A program made the position numbers and the translations under genes. From an uncultured Eubacterium sp. (lineage in GTDB: Bacteria > Bacillota > Clostridia > Lachnospirales > Lachnospiraceae): 64,000 nucleotides of DNA. The notes beneath the pieces were generated by a model. That model was not told the origin of the DNA. It did no database searches and worked only from the letters and a program-made list of their open reading frames with translations. The stretch spans positions 16,877-80,876 of the forward strand of contig CAKRDZ010000012.1 of assembly GCA_934316845.1 (NCBI GenBank), written 5' to 3'. Of the stretch, positions 18,616 to 26,849 are shown in pieces; the first letter of the stretch is position 1, and the number at the start of each line of letters is the position of its first letter.

Positions 18616-19815
18616 TTAATCCTCCATCTTGTCACGAAGTCCGATATAACGATATGTATTTCCTGCCGTTCCTTCTTCTGCTGTCTGCATCAGTTCGCCA
18701 AATGTTTCCTCTACCTGCTCTACCGTAAGATCACGGCCGGACAATCCGTAAATGTAATTTACCGTCTCTGTCTGGTTTTTATTGCGGTACATTGCCGCCA
18801 TAAGCTCGGCTCCCAGAGGGCCTCCATTGGCACTGTAACTCTCACAGCGGTCAAAGATCCCTACTGCTTTGCACCCTTTCAGTGCTTCTGCCATCTCTTT
18901 CCCTGGGAATGGACGGAATACACGGACTTTCAACAAGCCGACTTTCTTGCCCTCACCGCGCATCTTGTCTACCGCATCTTTGATCGTACCACAGGCAGAT
19001 CCGATCGCTGCGATCGCATATTCTGCATCGTCCAAACAATATTCTTCAAACAAGCCAAATCCACGGCCGGTCAATTCACGGAATTCATCTGCCACGTCTA
19101 AGATCACCTGTTTGGCATTCATCATTGCCTGTGCCTGCGCACGTTTTGCTTCCATACAATAATTGGAAACTGCGTATGGTCCGACTGCCATCGGCTCTTC
19201 CGGATTCAAAAGAAAATGTTCCGGTTCATATGTTCCTACAAACTTCTTAACGTCTTCCGTTTCCATCAAGGTAATATTTTCTACCGCATGACTTGTGATA
19301 AATCCATCCTGGCAGATCATGATCGGCAGCATCACATCTTTGTGCTCCGAGATACGGTATGCCTGAATAAAGTTATCATAGGCTTCCTGATTATTTTCCG
19401 CATAGATCTGAATCCATCCGGAATCTCTCGCTCCCATACTGTCAGAATGCTCACTGTTGATGTTCAGCGGGCCGGACAGAGCACGGTTGACTACTGCCAT
19501 ACAAAGCGGCAGACGATTGGAAGCAGCCACATAAAGCACTTCCCACATCAGAGCCAGACCACAGGATGATGTTGCCGTCAGGGCACGCGCTCCTGCTGCC
19601 GAAGCACCGATCGCGGCACTCATGGAACTATGTTCACTTTCTACCGGAATAAATTCCGTATCAATCTCGCCATTGGCGATAAAGTTGGATACAAACTGTG
19701 GAAGTTCCGTTGAAGGAGTGATTGGGAATGCCGGCATGACATCCGGCTCTACCTGTTTAATCGCATGTGCTACGGCTTCATTACCGGACATACGCTCTAA
19801 AATACTTTTACCCAT
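18616..19815 (-). CDS. porA: 2-oxoacid:ferredoxin oxidoreductase, alpha subunit
   Basis: A 399-residue subunit with the N-terminal pyrimidine-binding domain (FPITPSTELPQFVSNFIANGE, EFIPVESEHSSMSAAIGASAAGAR, SSCGLALMWEVLYVAA) and a transketolase C-terminal-like domain (about 255-370, GKKVGLLKVRVFRPFPGKEM). GGAGGGC before the ATG. It is followed by porB after 4 bases and preceded by porD, all one transcript. Confidence 0.92.
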   Translation of the reverse strand: MGKSILERMSGNEAVAHAIKQVEPDVMPAFPITPSTELPQFVSNFIANGEIDTEFIPVESEHSSMSAAIGASAAGARALTATSSCGLALMWEVLYVAASNRLPLCMAVVNRALSGPLNINSEHSDSMGARDSGWIQIYAENNQEAYDNFIQAYRISEHKDVMLPIMICQDGFITSHAVENITLMETEDVKKFVGTYEPEHFLLNPEEPMAVGPYAVSNYCMEAKRAQAQAMMNAKQVILDVADEFRELTGRGFGLFEEYCLDDAEYAIAAIGSACGTIKDAVDKMRGEGKKVGLLKVRVFRPFPGKEMAEALKGCKAVGIFDRCESYSANGGPLGAELMAAMYRNKNQTETVNYIYGLSGRDLTVEQVEETFGELMQTAEEGTAGNTYRYIGLRDKMED

Positions 19816-19816
19816 T

Positions 19817-20125
19817 TTATTTGCCCTCCTTCATCGTAATTGCGTCAAACGGGCATGCTTTTACGCAGATCGCACATCCCTTGCAGTGTTTCAGATCAAA
19901 TTCGCCGCGTTCTCCACCGGAAACCGGAATCGCACTGTCCGGGCAGTATGGCACGCACAGCAGACACTGTTTGCATTTTACTGCATCAAATACCGGTGTA
20001 TTGACTCTCCATTCCCCCGTCTCAAAATCCTTGGATGTCGCAGATTCATAGATCTGAAGTCCCGGCGTAAGGTCCTGCCACGCAGCACCTTCATGTATTT
20101 CTTTTGCATGTATTATATTACTCAT
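19817..20125 (-). CDS. porD: 2-oxoacid:ferredoxin oxidoreductase, delta subunit (2 x 4Fe-4S)
   Basis: A 102-residue ferredoxin-like subunit. Two complete CxxCxxCxxxCP motifs, CKQCLLCVPYCPDS and CKGCAICVKACPFD, bind two 4Fe-4S clusters that pass electrons to ferredoxin. Start at MSNIIHAKEI because AGGAGG lies upstream and the ATG overlaps the end of porG (ATGAGTAA); the longer frame reads back through porG. Confidence 0.92.
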   Translation of the reverse strand: MSNIIHAKEIHEGAAWQDLTPGLQIYESATSKDFETGEWRVNTPVFDAVKCKQCLLCVPYCPDSAIPVSGGERGEFDLKHCKGCAICVKACPFDAITMKEGK

Positions 20126-20699
20126 CTCCACGTACCTCCTGCATCGCCAGACGAAGTGCCTGCATATTTCCTTCCAGCACTTCCGGTTTTTTCGCAAATT
20201 TATGACTCAGAGAAGCTTCCATCTCTTTGATGAAGTTCTCTTCTTCCATAATCCCGGATATCTTAACAATCGCAGCTAACATCGGGGTGTTCGGGAAATA
20301 TTTTCCGAGTGTTTTCATACATACCTCTCTGGCATCGATCGTATAAACACGTCCCTTGTATCCACCAAGCAGCGGACGGATCTCATCGCTTGTCTTTGCT
20401 GTATTTACTAAAATAGCGCCATCCTCTTTCAATCCTTCTGTCACATGCACAGCATGAAGCAGTGTTTCATCCACTACGACAACATAATCCGGATCATAAA
20501 TGTTGGAATGAACACGTATCTCGGTATCACTAATGCGGTCATATGCCGTGATCGGCGCACCCATTCGCTCCGGACCATATTCCGGAAATCCCTGTACATG
20601 TTTTCCTGTCTTAAACGCAACATCAGCAAGTAGAAGAGCTGCGGTCTTTGCACCCTGTCCGCCTCTTCCATGCCAGCGAAATTCTGTTAGCTCACTCAT
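20118..20699 (-). CDS. porG: 2-oxoacid:ferredoxin oxidoreductase, gamma subunit
   Basis: A 193-residue subunit, first of the porGDAB operon. FRWHGRGGQGAKTAALLLAD is the conserved N-terminal glycine-rich motif, and FPEYGPERMGAPITAYDRI is the second hallmark. It helps bind coenzyme A. The ribosome site is weak (AAAGAAAGTGAG). Separate subunit genes, rather than the fused single-chain enzyme usual in Clostridia, point to a paralogous or alternative 2-oxoacid oxidoreductase such as a 2-ketoisovalerate type; this is inference. Confidence 0.92.
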   Translation of the reverse strand: MSELTEFRWHGRGGQGAKTAALLLADVAFKTGKHVQGFPEYGPERMGAPITAYDRISDTEIRVHSNIYDPDYVVVVDETLLHAVHVTEGLKEDGAILVNTAKTSDEIRPLLGGYKGRVYTIDAREVCMKTLGKYFPNTPMLAAIVKISGIMEEENFIKEMEASLSHKFAKKPEVLEGNMQALRLAMQEVRGDE

Positions 20700-20760
20700 G
20701 GTTAGTTCTCACTTTCTTTTTAATTCTATATGTACGAATGCCATCGGCATCATAAAACAA

Positions 20761-20824
20761 TAGTGCCATCTTATTGATAAAATGACACTAATAAAAATTA
20801 TAATATGAAATTCTATTCTTGTAA
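20761..20824 (-). promoter_or_regulatory. Promoter of porGDAB with leader hairpin
   Basis: On the minus strand TTACAA (20824-20819), 16 bases, TATAAT (20802-20797). The -35 lies in the last codons of the kinase gene. The transcript would begin near 20790 with an imperfect 9-bp inverted repeat (TAGTGCCAT and ATGACACTA at the ends of 20761-20790). That hairpin could instead act as a weak terminator for the kinase operon. Confidence 0.5.
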
Positions 20825-22150
20825 AGTATTTTTTGGAAATAACACGGTAATCGTGGTGCCTTTTCCCAATTCACTGGAAATATCAATCTTTGCATTGTGG
20901 TTAGCCACGATGTGTTTCACGATTGCAAGTCCCAGTCCGGTACCTCCCGTCTGCTTCGACCGGCTCTTGTCCACGCGGTAAAACCGTTCAAATACACGAT
21001 CAAGACTCTTTTGCGGGATTCCTATTCCTGTGTCCTTTACCTGCAGGCGTACACCGTCTTCGTCATTTTTCAGGATTACTTTTACACTTCCGCCCTCTTT
21101 ATTGTAGCGGATCGCATTATCGCACAAATTGTAAAGCAGTTCCTCCATCATGCCCTTATTGGCATACACATGGGCAGGGCTTCCAAAAAGGGAAAGAAAC
21201 ACCAGATGTTTTTCCGCATTGATCTGAAGCATGCCGACACAGCTCTCTGCCAGTTCATACAGATCAACATCTTCAAATTCAATCGTTTTCTCCGTCATAT
21301 CCAGTTCTGACAGACGTATCGTATCATTGATCAATGTCAACAGACGTTTGGAATTGCGGTGGATCTCCTTGGCAAACCGCCTTACATCATCATCCGTCGC
21401 CATTCCGTTTTCAATCAGTTCCGCATAACCGGAGATGGAAGTCAGCGGCGTTTTTAATTCATGGGACACGTTGGCCGTAAATACCTGCCGCATTTTCGCA
21501 CTTTTCATAATGTCTTCATGCTGTGCCTTGATTTTTCGGATAAACGGCACCAGTTCTCTGTAACCATCTTTTTCCTCGATGGAATCCATGTCCTCTGCCA
21601 TCCGCTGAATCGGCTTGATGATATTTTTTGCAAAAAGAAGCGTCAGGATCCAGCTCACGACAAAGATCAACGCAATGATGGCAATGATCTCCGGCAGGAT
21701 CTCCAGCAGAATACTGTAAATACTGTCCGATTCTTTTCCGACGCGCAGAACCGTACCATCCGGCCGCCGCAGTGCATAATAAAATGTATTCTTTGCCAGC
21801 GTATCCGAGTGCCTTACACACCGGCCCTCTCCGGTTGCAAGTGCCTCGTCGATCTCCGGGCGGTCCTTGTGGTTATCCATCTGCTCTGCATCTGCAAAAT
21901 TGTCAAATATTACCTTTCCGTCTTTATCTACGATCGTCACCCGAAGATTTTCAAAATCCATCTTCTTTACGATCTCAGACTCGTTGTCCGACGCCTCAAA
22001 GGCATTTTCCAGAATGACCGCGTTATTTTGCAGGCTTTCGTTTACTTCCTCGCATAACAGCTGGTAAAAAATGAAACTAAACAGCACAACCATCAATGTG
22101 ATGATAATTGCCGACACAAGTAAAAAGGTATGGTTTAATCGTTTTTTCAT
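20813..22150 (-). CDS. phoR: Sensor histidine kinase, PhoR-like
   Basis: A 445-residue membrane kinase. Span 1 is about residues 9-31 and span 2 about 147-175, enclosing an extracytoplasmic sensor domain of about 115 residues with a PAS-like pattern (LRVTIVDKDGKVIFDNFADA; YYALRRPDGTVLRVGKE). A HAMP-like segment, the H box (VSHELKTPLTSISGYAELI), N box (LYNLCDNAIRYNKEG), and G boxes (DTGIGIPQ, GTGLGLAIVKHI) follow. The start overlaps the regulator gene by 4 bases. Together with the PHO-box-like promoter, this supports a phosphate-starvation sensor; the symbol rests on that. Confidence 0.82.
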   Translation of the reverse strand: MKKRLNHTFLLVSAIIITLMVVLFSFIFYQLLCEEVNESLQNNAVILENAFEASDNESEIVKKMDFENLRVTIVDKDGKVIFDNFADAEQMDNHKDRPEIDEALATGEGRCVRHSDTLAKNTFYYALRRPDGTVLRVGKESDSIYSILLEILPEIIAIIALIFVVSWILTLLFAKNIIKPIQRMAEDMDSIEEKDGYRELVPFIRKIKAQHEDIMKSAKMRQVFTANVSHELKTPLTSISGYAELIENGMATDDDVRRFAKEIHRNSKRLLTLINDTIRLSELDMTEKTIEFEDVDLYELAESCVGMLQINAEKHLVFLSLFGSPAHVYANKGMMEELLYNLCDNAIRYNKEGGSVKVILKNDEDGVRLQVKDTGIGIPQKSLDRVFERFYRVDKSRSKQTGGTGLGLAIVKHIVANHNAKIDISSELGKGTTITVLFPKNTLQE

Positions 22151-22818
22151 TCGAGAACATACCCCACATTCCGCACGGTCTTGATCCGGCTTCCCTCTTC
22201 ACCCAGTTTTTTCCGAAGGGTTTTTATGTGCATATCGAGCGTTCTGGATTCTCCCTCGTAATCGGTTCCCCAGACGCGGTCCATAATGCGGTCACGCGTC
22301 AGAACGATGCCGACATTCTGCATCATCATCTTGAGAAGTTCAAATTCTTTATACGTCAGTTCACATAATTGGTTTCCGACATATACACAGTGCTTTTCAT
22401 TATCAATCTGAATCTCTCCCAGCGCCAGTGTCTTTTCTTCACTTGCCGCATTGCTCCTTCGAAGCAGTGCTTTTACACGGGAGATCAGTTCCATCACGCC
22501 AAATGGTTTGGCAAGATAATCATCCGCTCCCATGTCAAGCCCTTTTACTTTATCAATTTCCGACGTCTTCGCCGATACAAAGATCACGGGTATTCTTTTC
22601 GTATCCGGAACCATCCGCACCTTTTTTAAAATAGACAATCCATCCAGATCCGGAAGCATTACATCGAGAAGAATCAAATCCGGCGTCTTTTCCGACAATT
22701 TTGCAAAAAAATCCTTCGCATTTCCAAATCCTTCCACTCTGTATCCGCTGTTCTTAAGCGCAAACATCTCGATTTCCTGAATATTTACATCATCTTCCAC
22801 AACATAGATCAGTGCCAT
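22147..22818 (-). CDS. phoP: Response regulator, OmpR/PhoB family (PhoP-like)
   Basis: A 223-residue regulator. The receiver domain has acidic pocket EDD (8-10), phospho-Asp52 in LILLDVMLPDLDG and Lys in LAKPFG. The winged helix is at about 130-223 (LTYKEFELLKMMMQNVGIVLTRDRIMDRVWG; RTLDMHIKTLRKKLGEEG). I prefer the start MALIYVVED: AAGGAG lies 9 bases upstream, while the ATG three codons earlier abuts it. It is the first gene of the pair, directly behind a promoter with four 11-bp repeats that it probably binds. Confidence 0.87.
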   Translation of the reverse strand: MALIYVVEDDVNIQEIEMFALKNSGYRVEGFGNAKDFFAKLSEKTPDLILLDVMLPDLDGLSILKKVRMVPDTKRIPVIFVSAKTSEIDKVKGLDMGADDYLAKPFGVMELISRVKALLRRSNAASEEKTLALGEIQIDNEKHCVYVGNQLCELTYKEFELLKMMMQNVGIVLTRDRIMDRVWGTDYEGESRTLDMHIKTLRKKLGEEGSRIKTVRNVGYVLE

Positions 22819-22844
22819 CTTGGTCATCTCCTTTTCCTTGTATT

Positions 22845-22900
22845 ACTATAACATTCTTTTGTAAAACAAGTTAGAAACCCATGTAAAATCCATGTAAAAC
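22845..22900 (-). promoter_or_regulatory. phoPR promoter with four phased PHO-box-like repeats
   Basis: Reading the minus strand, four consecutive 11-mers run GTTTTACATGG (22900-22890), ATTTTACATGG (22889-22879), GTTTCTAACTT (22878-22868) and GTTTTACAAAA (22867-22857). The -10 TATAGT (22850-22845) follows, with no good -35 at the expected place. TTNACA-type hexamers every 11 bp are the known layout of Bacillus PhoP boxes. A weak -35 covered by the boxes suggests activation by the phosphorylated regulator. Confidence 0.7.
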
Positions 22901-22903
22901 ATT

Positions 22904-24601
22904 TTAAAGAGTGACTCCGAATCCGAGGATGGTAAAGGCTTTTTCCTCATCTCCCGGATGCATCACGATTTTTACAACATGTTTTGCCGACTCCGTCTCA
23001 TTTAAAATGATCTGCGGATTGCAGTGATTCCATCCATTGGCAAGCGGATCTGCGGTGAGAACCGGTTTGTCATCCACATAAACATCCGCTTTCCCAAATT
23101 TTGGTGTTCCGGAATCTTTCGACACAAGTACAATATTTTTTGCCGTGATCTCCATGACAAATTCCGCTCCTGTCGTCTCATATGCCTTCGCCCAGCCATT
23201 TTCCAGTACCGGAGATGCCTGGCTGCTCAGGTTTCTTTCTACATATTGGATCTCGGTGTCTTTATGATCAAATCCCTTATGGGAAACCGTTCCGTACTGA
23301 TCAACATTGGAAGAATCTACCAGTATGATATTTTCAAACTCTGCACCTTTTACCGGTTTTACCGTGAAATCGCTGTCCTTTTCCGGCATCGGCGCTTTTG
23401 CTGCCTGCTCAAACAGACCGATCAGGCAGTCTGCCATAATACGATGTCCGTCATTGGTCGGGTGGAAAATATCATAAAAATACTGTCGTTTCGTCACCAC
23501 TGTATTTTCCGAAAACTGCGGTACGACAGCGGCTTTTACACTTACCATCGGAAGATCATAATTTTTACCGATCGGCACCAGACGGTCTTCCAGATTCCAT
23601 TCATTCATAAATACCGCAAAGTTAAGGATAACGGCCGGCTTATTGTCCGCATTGGCAATCTTGCGCACAAGGCTTTCAAAACTTACGCCCTCTGTCTCAT
23701 CGCCTTCGTCGTTTACGGCAAATTCGACAATAACAACATCCGGCTTGATTTTTCCATAATCTGTCACTTCTTTTTCATAGCGGATCATGCCGAGTTCGGA
23801 CGGCGTTCCTCCGACACCGGCTTTTACAAATGTCACATGGGCGCCGTCATCCGGTGTAAAACGCTCGCAGAAGCCGCGGTAAGACAAGTACGCATACGAT
23901 TTACTCTCGATCGGTTTGGCTCCGGCTCCCTGTGTGATCGAACCGCCGATATAAGCAATCGTCACATCTTCTCCGCGCTGTGCCTTTTCAATCGCTGCCT
24001 TCAGCCGTTTTACATTTCCAATATTTAACAGTGACTTCTCAATCATCTTCTGATACGCTTCCGAAGCAAAATCAATCGGTGGATCTACTTGGATCTCCGG
24101 CACCTGATAGCCGTCATTCAGATAAAATTTGAGCGTTACACTGGCACTCTTACAGTCCTTCGGAAAATCAAAATCGAATTCTCCGATGATATCATCCATC
24201 TCATTAACCGGCACCTGCGCAAGTTCGATCAAAACCTCCTCGCCGTTGCATGGACATTTTACTGTGATATTGCTTCCGGTAACGTATTTGTCTTCTTTTC
24301 CATAACAATTGATCGTAAAATCGATAAAACTGCTTTTTCCTTCTTCTTCATGTGCGGTAATGCTCACTCCGATACTATGTACAAGTTTACGGATCCCCTC
24401 GAAAGATTCTAACAACTTGAGAATACTTTCATCCACATCTCCGCAGATTCCTTTTACCTGCTCTACCAGACGTCCTTCCATATAGTTTGCATCTCGGAAG
24501 CTTCCGTCTCTTCCCGGCAGGCCGGCAATATCCTTATCTAACATCAGATACAGGCTTGGTCTTTTTTGGGTTGGGTCTTTAGGTGCTTTTGGTCCTCTCA
24601 T
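22904..24601 (-). CDS. Cytoplasmic SGNH/GDSL hydrolase, putative carbohydrate acetyl esterase
   Basis: A 565-residue protein without signal peptide. The N-terminal about 195 residues form an unrecognised domain with beta character (FTINCYGKEDKYVTGSNITV). The SGNH domain (about 205-390) has nucleophile Ser in IAYIGGSITQGAGA, Gly block VKAGVGGTPSELG, Asn block VVIVEFAVNDEGDE, and the Asp-His pair in DIFHPTNDGH. A C-terminal beta-sandwich (about 400-565, AEFVMEITAKNIVLVSKDSG) resembles a carbohydrate-binding module. Multi-domain cytoplasmic esterases of this kind deacetylate imported oligosaccharides in gut Clostridia. Xylan deacetylation would suit the nearby locus, but the gene is not part of it. 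Confidence 0.72.
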   Translation of the reverse strand: MRGPKAPKDPTQKRPSLYLMLDKDIAGLPGRDGSFRDANYMEGRLVEQVKGICGDVDESILKLLESFEGIRKLVHSIGVSITAHEEEGKSSFIDFTINCYGKEDKYVTGSNITVKCPCNGEEVLIELAQVPVNEMDDIIGEFDFDFPKDCKSASVTLKFYLNDGYQVPEIQVDPPIDFASEAYQKMIEKSLLNIGNVKRLKAAIEKAQRGEDVTIAYIGGSITQGAGAKPIESKSYAYLSYRGFCERFTPDDGAHVTFVKAGVGGTPSELGMIRYEKEVTDYGKIKPDVVIVEFAVNDEGDETEGVSFESLVRKIANADNKPAVILNFAVFMNEWNLEDRLVPIGKNYDLPMVSVKAAVVPQFSENTVVTKRQYFYDIFHPTNDGHRIMADCLIGLFEQAAKAPMPEKDSDFTVKPVKGAEFENIILVDSSNVDQYGTVSHKGFDHKDTEIQYVERNLSSQASPVLENGWAKAYETTGAEFVMEITAKNIVLVSKDSGTPKFGKADVYVDDKPVLTADPLANGWNHCNPQIILNETESAKHVVKIVMHPGDEEKAFTILGFGVTL

Positions 24602-24627
24602 TTTTCATTCTCCTTTAACATTCATTA

Positions 24628-25449
24628 CTATTTTTTTGCAGTTTCCTGCTTTACTGTCACATCCAATTGATTAAACGGAATCTCGATTCCTTCTTCATCA
24701 AATCTGAGTTTGATCTGCTCTAACATCCGCCAGCGCACCGGCCAGTAATGTTCTTTTTTCACCCAGACATGCACTGCCATATCGACAGAACTGCTGTTAA
24801 GGGCACCAACGACAACGTCTACCGGCTCGCCGGTAAGGATCTCTTCCTGTGCTTTTATGATGTCCTGCAGCACACGGCGTACCTGTTGCAGATCTGCATC
24901 GTAACTGACTCCGATCTCCAGATCGATCCGTCGTTTATCCTGGTTCGTCACATTGATAATGTTCGAATCCGCTAACTTTCCGTTGGGAAGAACTACCGTC
25001 TTATTATCGACCATCTGCAGTTTGGTGTATACAATATCGATCCCGATCACCGTTCCTTCCAGATCTCCGACGATAATATAATCCCCGACCATAAATGGTT
25101 TCATCATCAGGATCAATACGCCGCCGGCAAAATTTGCCAGGCTTCCCTGAAGGGCAAGTCCTACCGCAAGTCCTGCAGAACCTAACAGCGCAATGATCGA
25201 ACTTGTCGCAAAGCCGAGAAACTGACACAAGATCAGAATCAGCACCGCATACAAAGCAAATTTGATAATGGACAAAAGAAAATGTGCCACTCCTTCTTCC
25301 ATACTGCTTTTGTCAAATGAAGCACGAAGCAGTTTTAATAACAGTTTGACAATCTTTTTCCCGATGATAAATAAGATGAGCGCAAGGATGATATGCAGCG
25401 CCGCATCCGCAACGGCCGGTATTTTATCTGTAAAATAAGAAAGTGTCAT
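24628..25449 (-). CDS. mscS: Small-conductance mechanosensitive channel, MscS family
   Basis: A 273-residue channel. Three spans: about residues 18-36, 60-85 and the pore helix with SIIALLGSAGLAVGLALQGSLANFAGG. The cytoplasmic beta domain follows (VGDYIIVGDLEGTVIGIDIVYTKLQMVDNKTVVLPNG). It opens when the membrane is stretched and releases solutes on osmotic downshift. It is followed 14 bases after the rlmH stop in the same direction. Confidence 0.92.
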   Translation of the reverse strand: MTLSYFTDKIPAVADAALHIILALILFIIGKKIVKLLLKLLRASFDKSSMEEGVAHFLLSIIKFALYAVLILILCQFLGFATSSIIALLGSAGLAVGLALQGSLANFAGGVLILMMKPFMVGDYIIVGDLEGTVIGIDIVYTKLQMVDNKTVVLPNGKLADSNIINVTNQDKRRIDLEIGVSYDADLQQVRRVLQDIIKAQEEILTGEPVDVVVGALNSSSVDMAVHVWVKKEHYWPVRWRMLEQIKLRFDEEGIEIPFNQLDVTVKQETAKK

Positions 25450-25463
25450 TTGTCTCCTTCTTT

Positions 25464-25943
25464 CTATTTGTGATAGGGTTCTTTTTTTATGATACGGTAT
25501 GCCCGGTAAATCTGTTCCAATAAGATCACACGCATGAGCTGATGCGGAAATGTCATTTTGGAAAAACTGAGTTTCCGGTCTGCCCTCTGTAATACTTCTT
25601 CCGAAAGCCCCAGCGATCCTCCGATGATAAATACAACACTGCCTTTTCCCATAATGCCATACTGGTCGATCTGCGCGGCAAACTGCTCGGAGGTCTTCTG
25701 CTCTCCCTCGATGGCAAGGGCGATCACTTCGTCGTCCTGCCGGATCTTGTCTAACAGCCTTCTGCCTTCCTTTTCCTTAATCTGCTTTTCCAGTTTCTCC
25801 GAAGCACCATCCGGTGTCTTTTCATCCGGAACTTCTATGATCTGTAATTTCACATACCGGCTAAGGCGTTTTTCGTATTCTGCGACTGCCTGCTGCATAA
25901 ATTTCTCTTTGCATTTTCCCACACAGAGTATGGTTATCTTCAT
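25464..25943 (-). CDS. rlmH: 23S rRNA pseudouridine-1915 N3-methyltransferase
   Basis: A 159-residue SPOUT methyltransferase of normal length. The SAM-binding knot is in FIIGGSLGLSEEV, and the C-terminal signature is SFSKMTFPHQLMRVILLEQI with YRIIKKEPYHK at the end. It methylates the pseudouridine at position 1915 in helix 69 on the assembled ribosome. The ATG overlaps the previous stop (ATGA). Confidence 0.95.
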   Translation of the reverse strand: MKITILCVGKCKEKFMQQAVAEYEKRLSRYVKLQIIEVPDEKTPDGASEKLEKQIKEKEGRRLLDKIRQDDEVIALAIEGEQKTSEQFAAQIDQYGIMGKGSVVFIIGGSLGLSEEVLQRADRKLSFSKMTFPHQLMRVILLEQIYRAYRIIKKEPYHK

Positions 25944-26533
25944 GATTCATTTTCCTTTTCTTTCTCTTTCGGATGATATTGAAATGGCCGCTTATAATCC
26001 GGAATCTCGTACAGATACAGGATTCCGTTTTTAACTCTTCGAACTTCTTTTCCGACAAATCCCAGCCGGAACAGCTCATAGATAAAGTTAAAGATCAAAA
26101 AACCGTGTGACACGATCAAAATATTATCCTGCGACCAGTCAATCTGCCGGAAAAATTTACGTACTCTCCGTCTGGTGCCTTTGATGTCCTCCGGCTGGCT
26201 CTTGGATTTAAAAAACCAGGCAAGCCTTCCGCAAAAATGCCAGATCGGAAATGGCAGTTTCAGATGATCGGTATGAATAAATGGAGCATTGTCTACTTCC
26301 CGCAGAAGTTTATCTACATAAATATTACCGCTGTACACTTCTTTTGCCGTCTCGACAGCACGCTCCAGATCACTGCAGTAGCAAATGTCCCAATGAATCC
26401 CTGACATATTTACTTTTTTCTTCAAAATCCTTGCATGTTCATATTTTTCTGACCACTCTCTGAATTCTTTGGATGTCATCATCACTTTATGAGGGCAGTC
26501 TACTTTAAAATGTCGTACTAATCCAATCTTCAT
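25940..26533 (-). CDS. Histidine phosphatase superfamily protein
   Basis: A 197-residue protein with the phosphoglycerate-mutase fold. The phosphohistidine is in GLVRHFKVD (RHF in place of the usual RHG), the second Arg in CYCSDLERAVETAKEV, the Glu in LLREVDNAPF, and the second His in ILIVSHGF. The change Gly to Phe after the catalytic His occurs in divergent members; substrate is unknown. It heads the small operon with rlmH and possibly mscS, behind the promoter at 26580-26609. Confidence 0.85.
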   Translation of the reverse strand: MKIGLVRHFKVDCPHKVMMTSKEFREWSEKYEHARILKKKVNMSGIHWDICYCSDLERAVETAKEVYSGNIYVDKLLREVDNAPFIHTDHLKLPFPIWHFCGRLAWFFKSKSQPEDIKGTRRRVRKFFRQIDWSQDNILIVSHGFLIFNFIYELFRLGFVGKEVRRVKNGILYLYEIPDYKRPFQYHPKEKEKENES

Positions 26534-26579
26534 TGGTTTCCTCCAAATCCTCCAAATTGATTTTGTCTTTTCTACTAAT

Positions 26580-26609
26580 AGTATAACAACAAGGACCCCG
26601 ACAATGCAA
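26580..26609 (-). promoter_or_regulatory. Promoter of the histidine phosphatase-rlmH operon
   Basis: On the minus strand TTGCAT (26609-26604), 18 bases, TATACT (26585-26580), then about 40 bases to the ATG at 26533 with GGAGG twice. Confidence 0.55.
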
Positions 26610-26753
26610 TAGCAATTTGAGAAAAATATCGTTTTGAAAAAAAATTTAACTTTTTTTCAAAAAAGAATATTTTGACATATTTTTGACACATCTGTTTAGT
26701 ATCTTAATACTCGGAAAGTATAAACTTTCTACTCCCACCCTATTATACGCTTA

Positions 26754-26769
26754 GGTACCATATGGTACC
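26754..26769. repeat. 16-bp perfect palindrome
   Basis: GGTACCATATGGTACC reads the same on both strands. It lies between the possible sRNA start and the shared terminator. It could be an RNA hairpin of the candidate sRNA or a protein-binding site. Confidence 0.6.
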
Positions 26770-26771
26770 AC

Positions 26772-26801
26772 AAAAAACACCTCCTCCCAGAGGTGTTTTT
26801 T
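26772..26801. terminator. Strong bidirectional terminator downstream of mazF
   Basis: AAAAAACACCTC and GAGGTGTTTTTT form a perfect 12-bp stem with loop CTCCCA, ending in T residues on both strands. It terminates mazF on the minus strand (together with the small CCCGG/CCGGG hairpin at 26827-26839) and would terminate any plus-strand transcript. Confidence 0.85.
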
Positions 26802-26849
26802 GTTTGTTCTTTTTTTGACTGCCACCCCCCCGGAATCCGGGCGTTTTTC

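Larger units (their letters stand above)
26683..26805 (+). ncRNA. Candidate small RNA with C-rich loops
   Basis: In the gene-free stretch 26534-26849, a plus-strand promoter TTGACA (26683-26688), 17 bases, AATACT (26706-26711) would start a transcript near 26718. It would end at the strong terminator 26772-26801, giving about 85-90 nt. A second TTGACA sits 11 bp upstream (26672). The RNA would hold a GAAAGT/ACTTTC hairpin, an open ACTCCCACCC stretch, a 16-bp palindrome and a terminator whose loop is CTCCCA. C-rich single strands that can pair with Shine-Dalgarno sequences mark many Firmicute sRNAs. No open frame is seen. The -10 match is moderate, so this remains a candidate. Confidence 0.4.

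Noticed and set aside
23024..24028. Long plus-strand frame opposite the SGNH hydrolase gene
   Set aside because: Antisense to a gene with full catalytic motifs and a good ribosome site.
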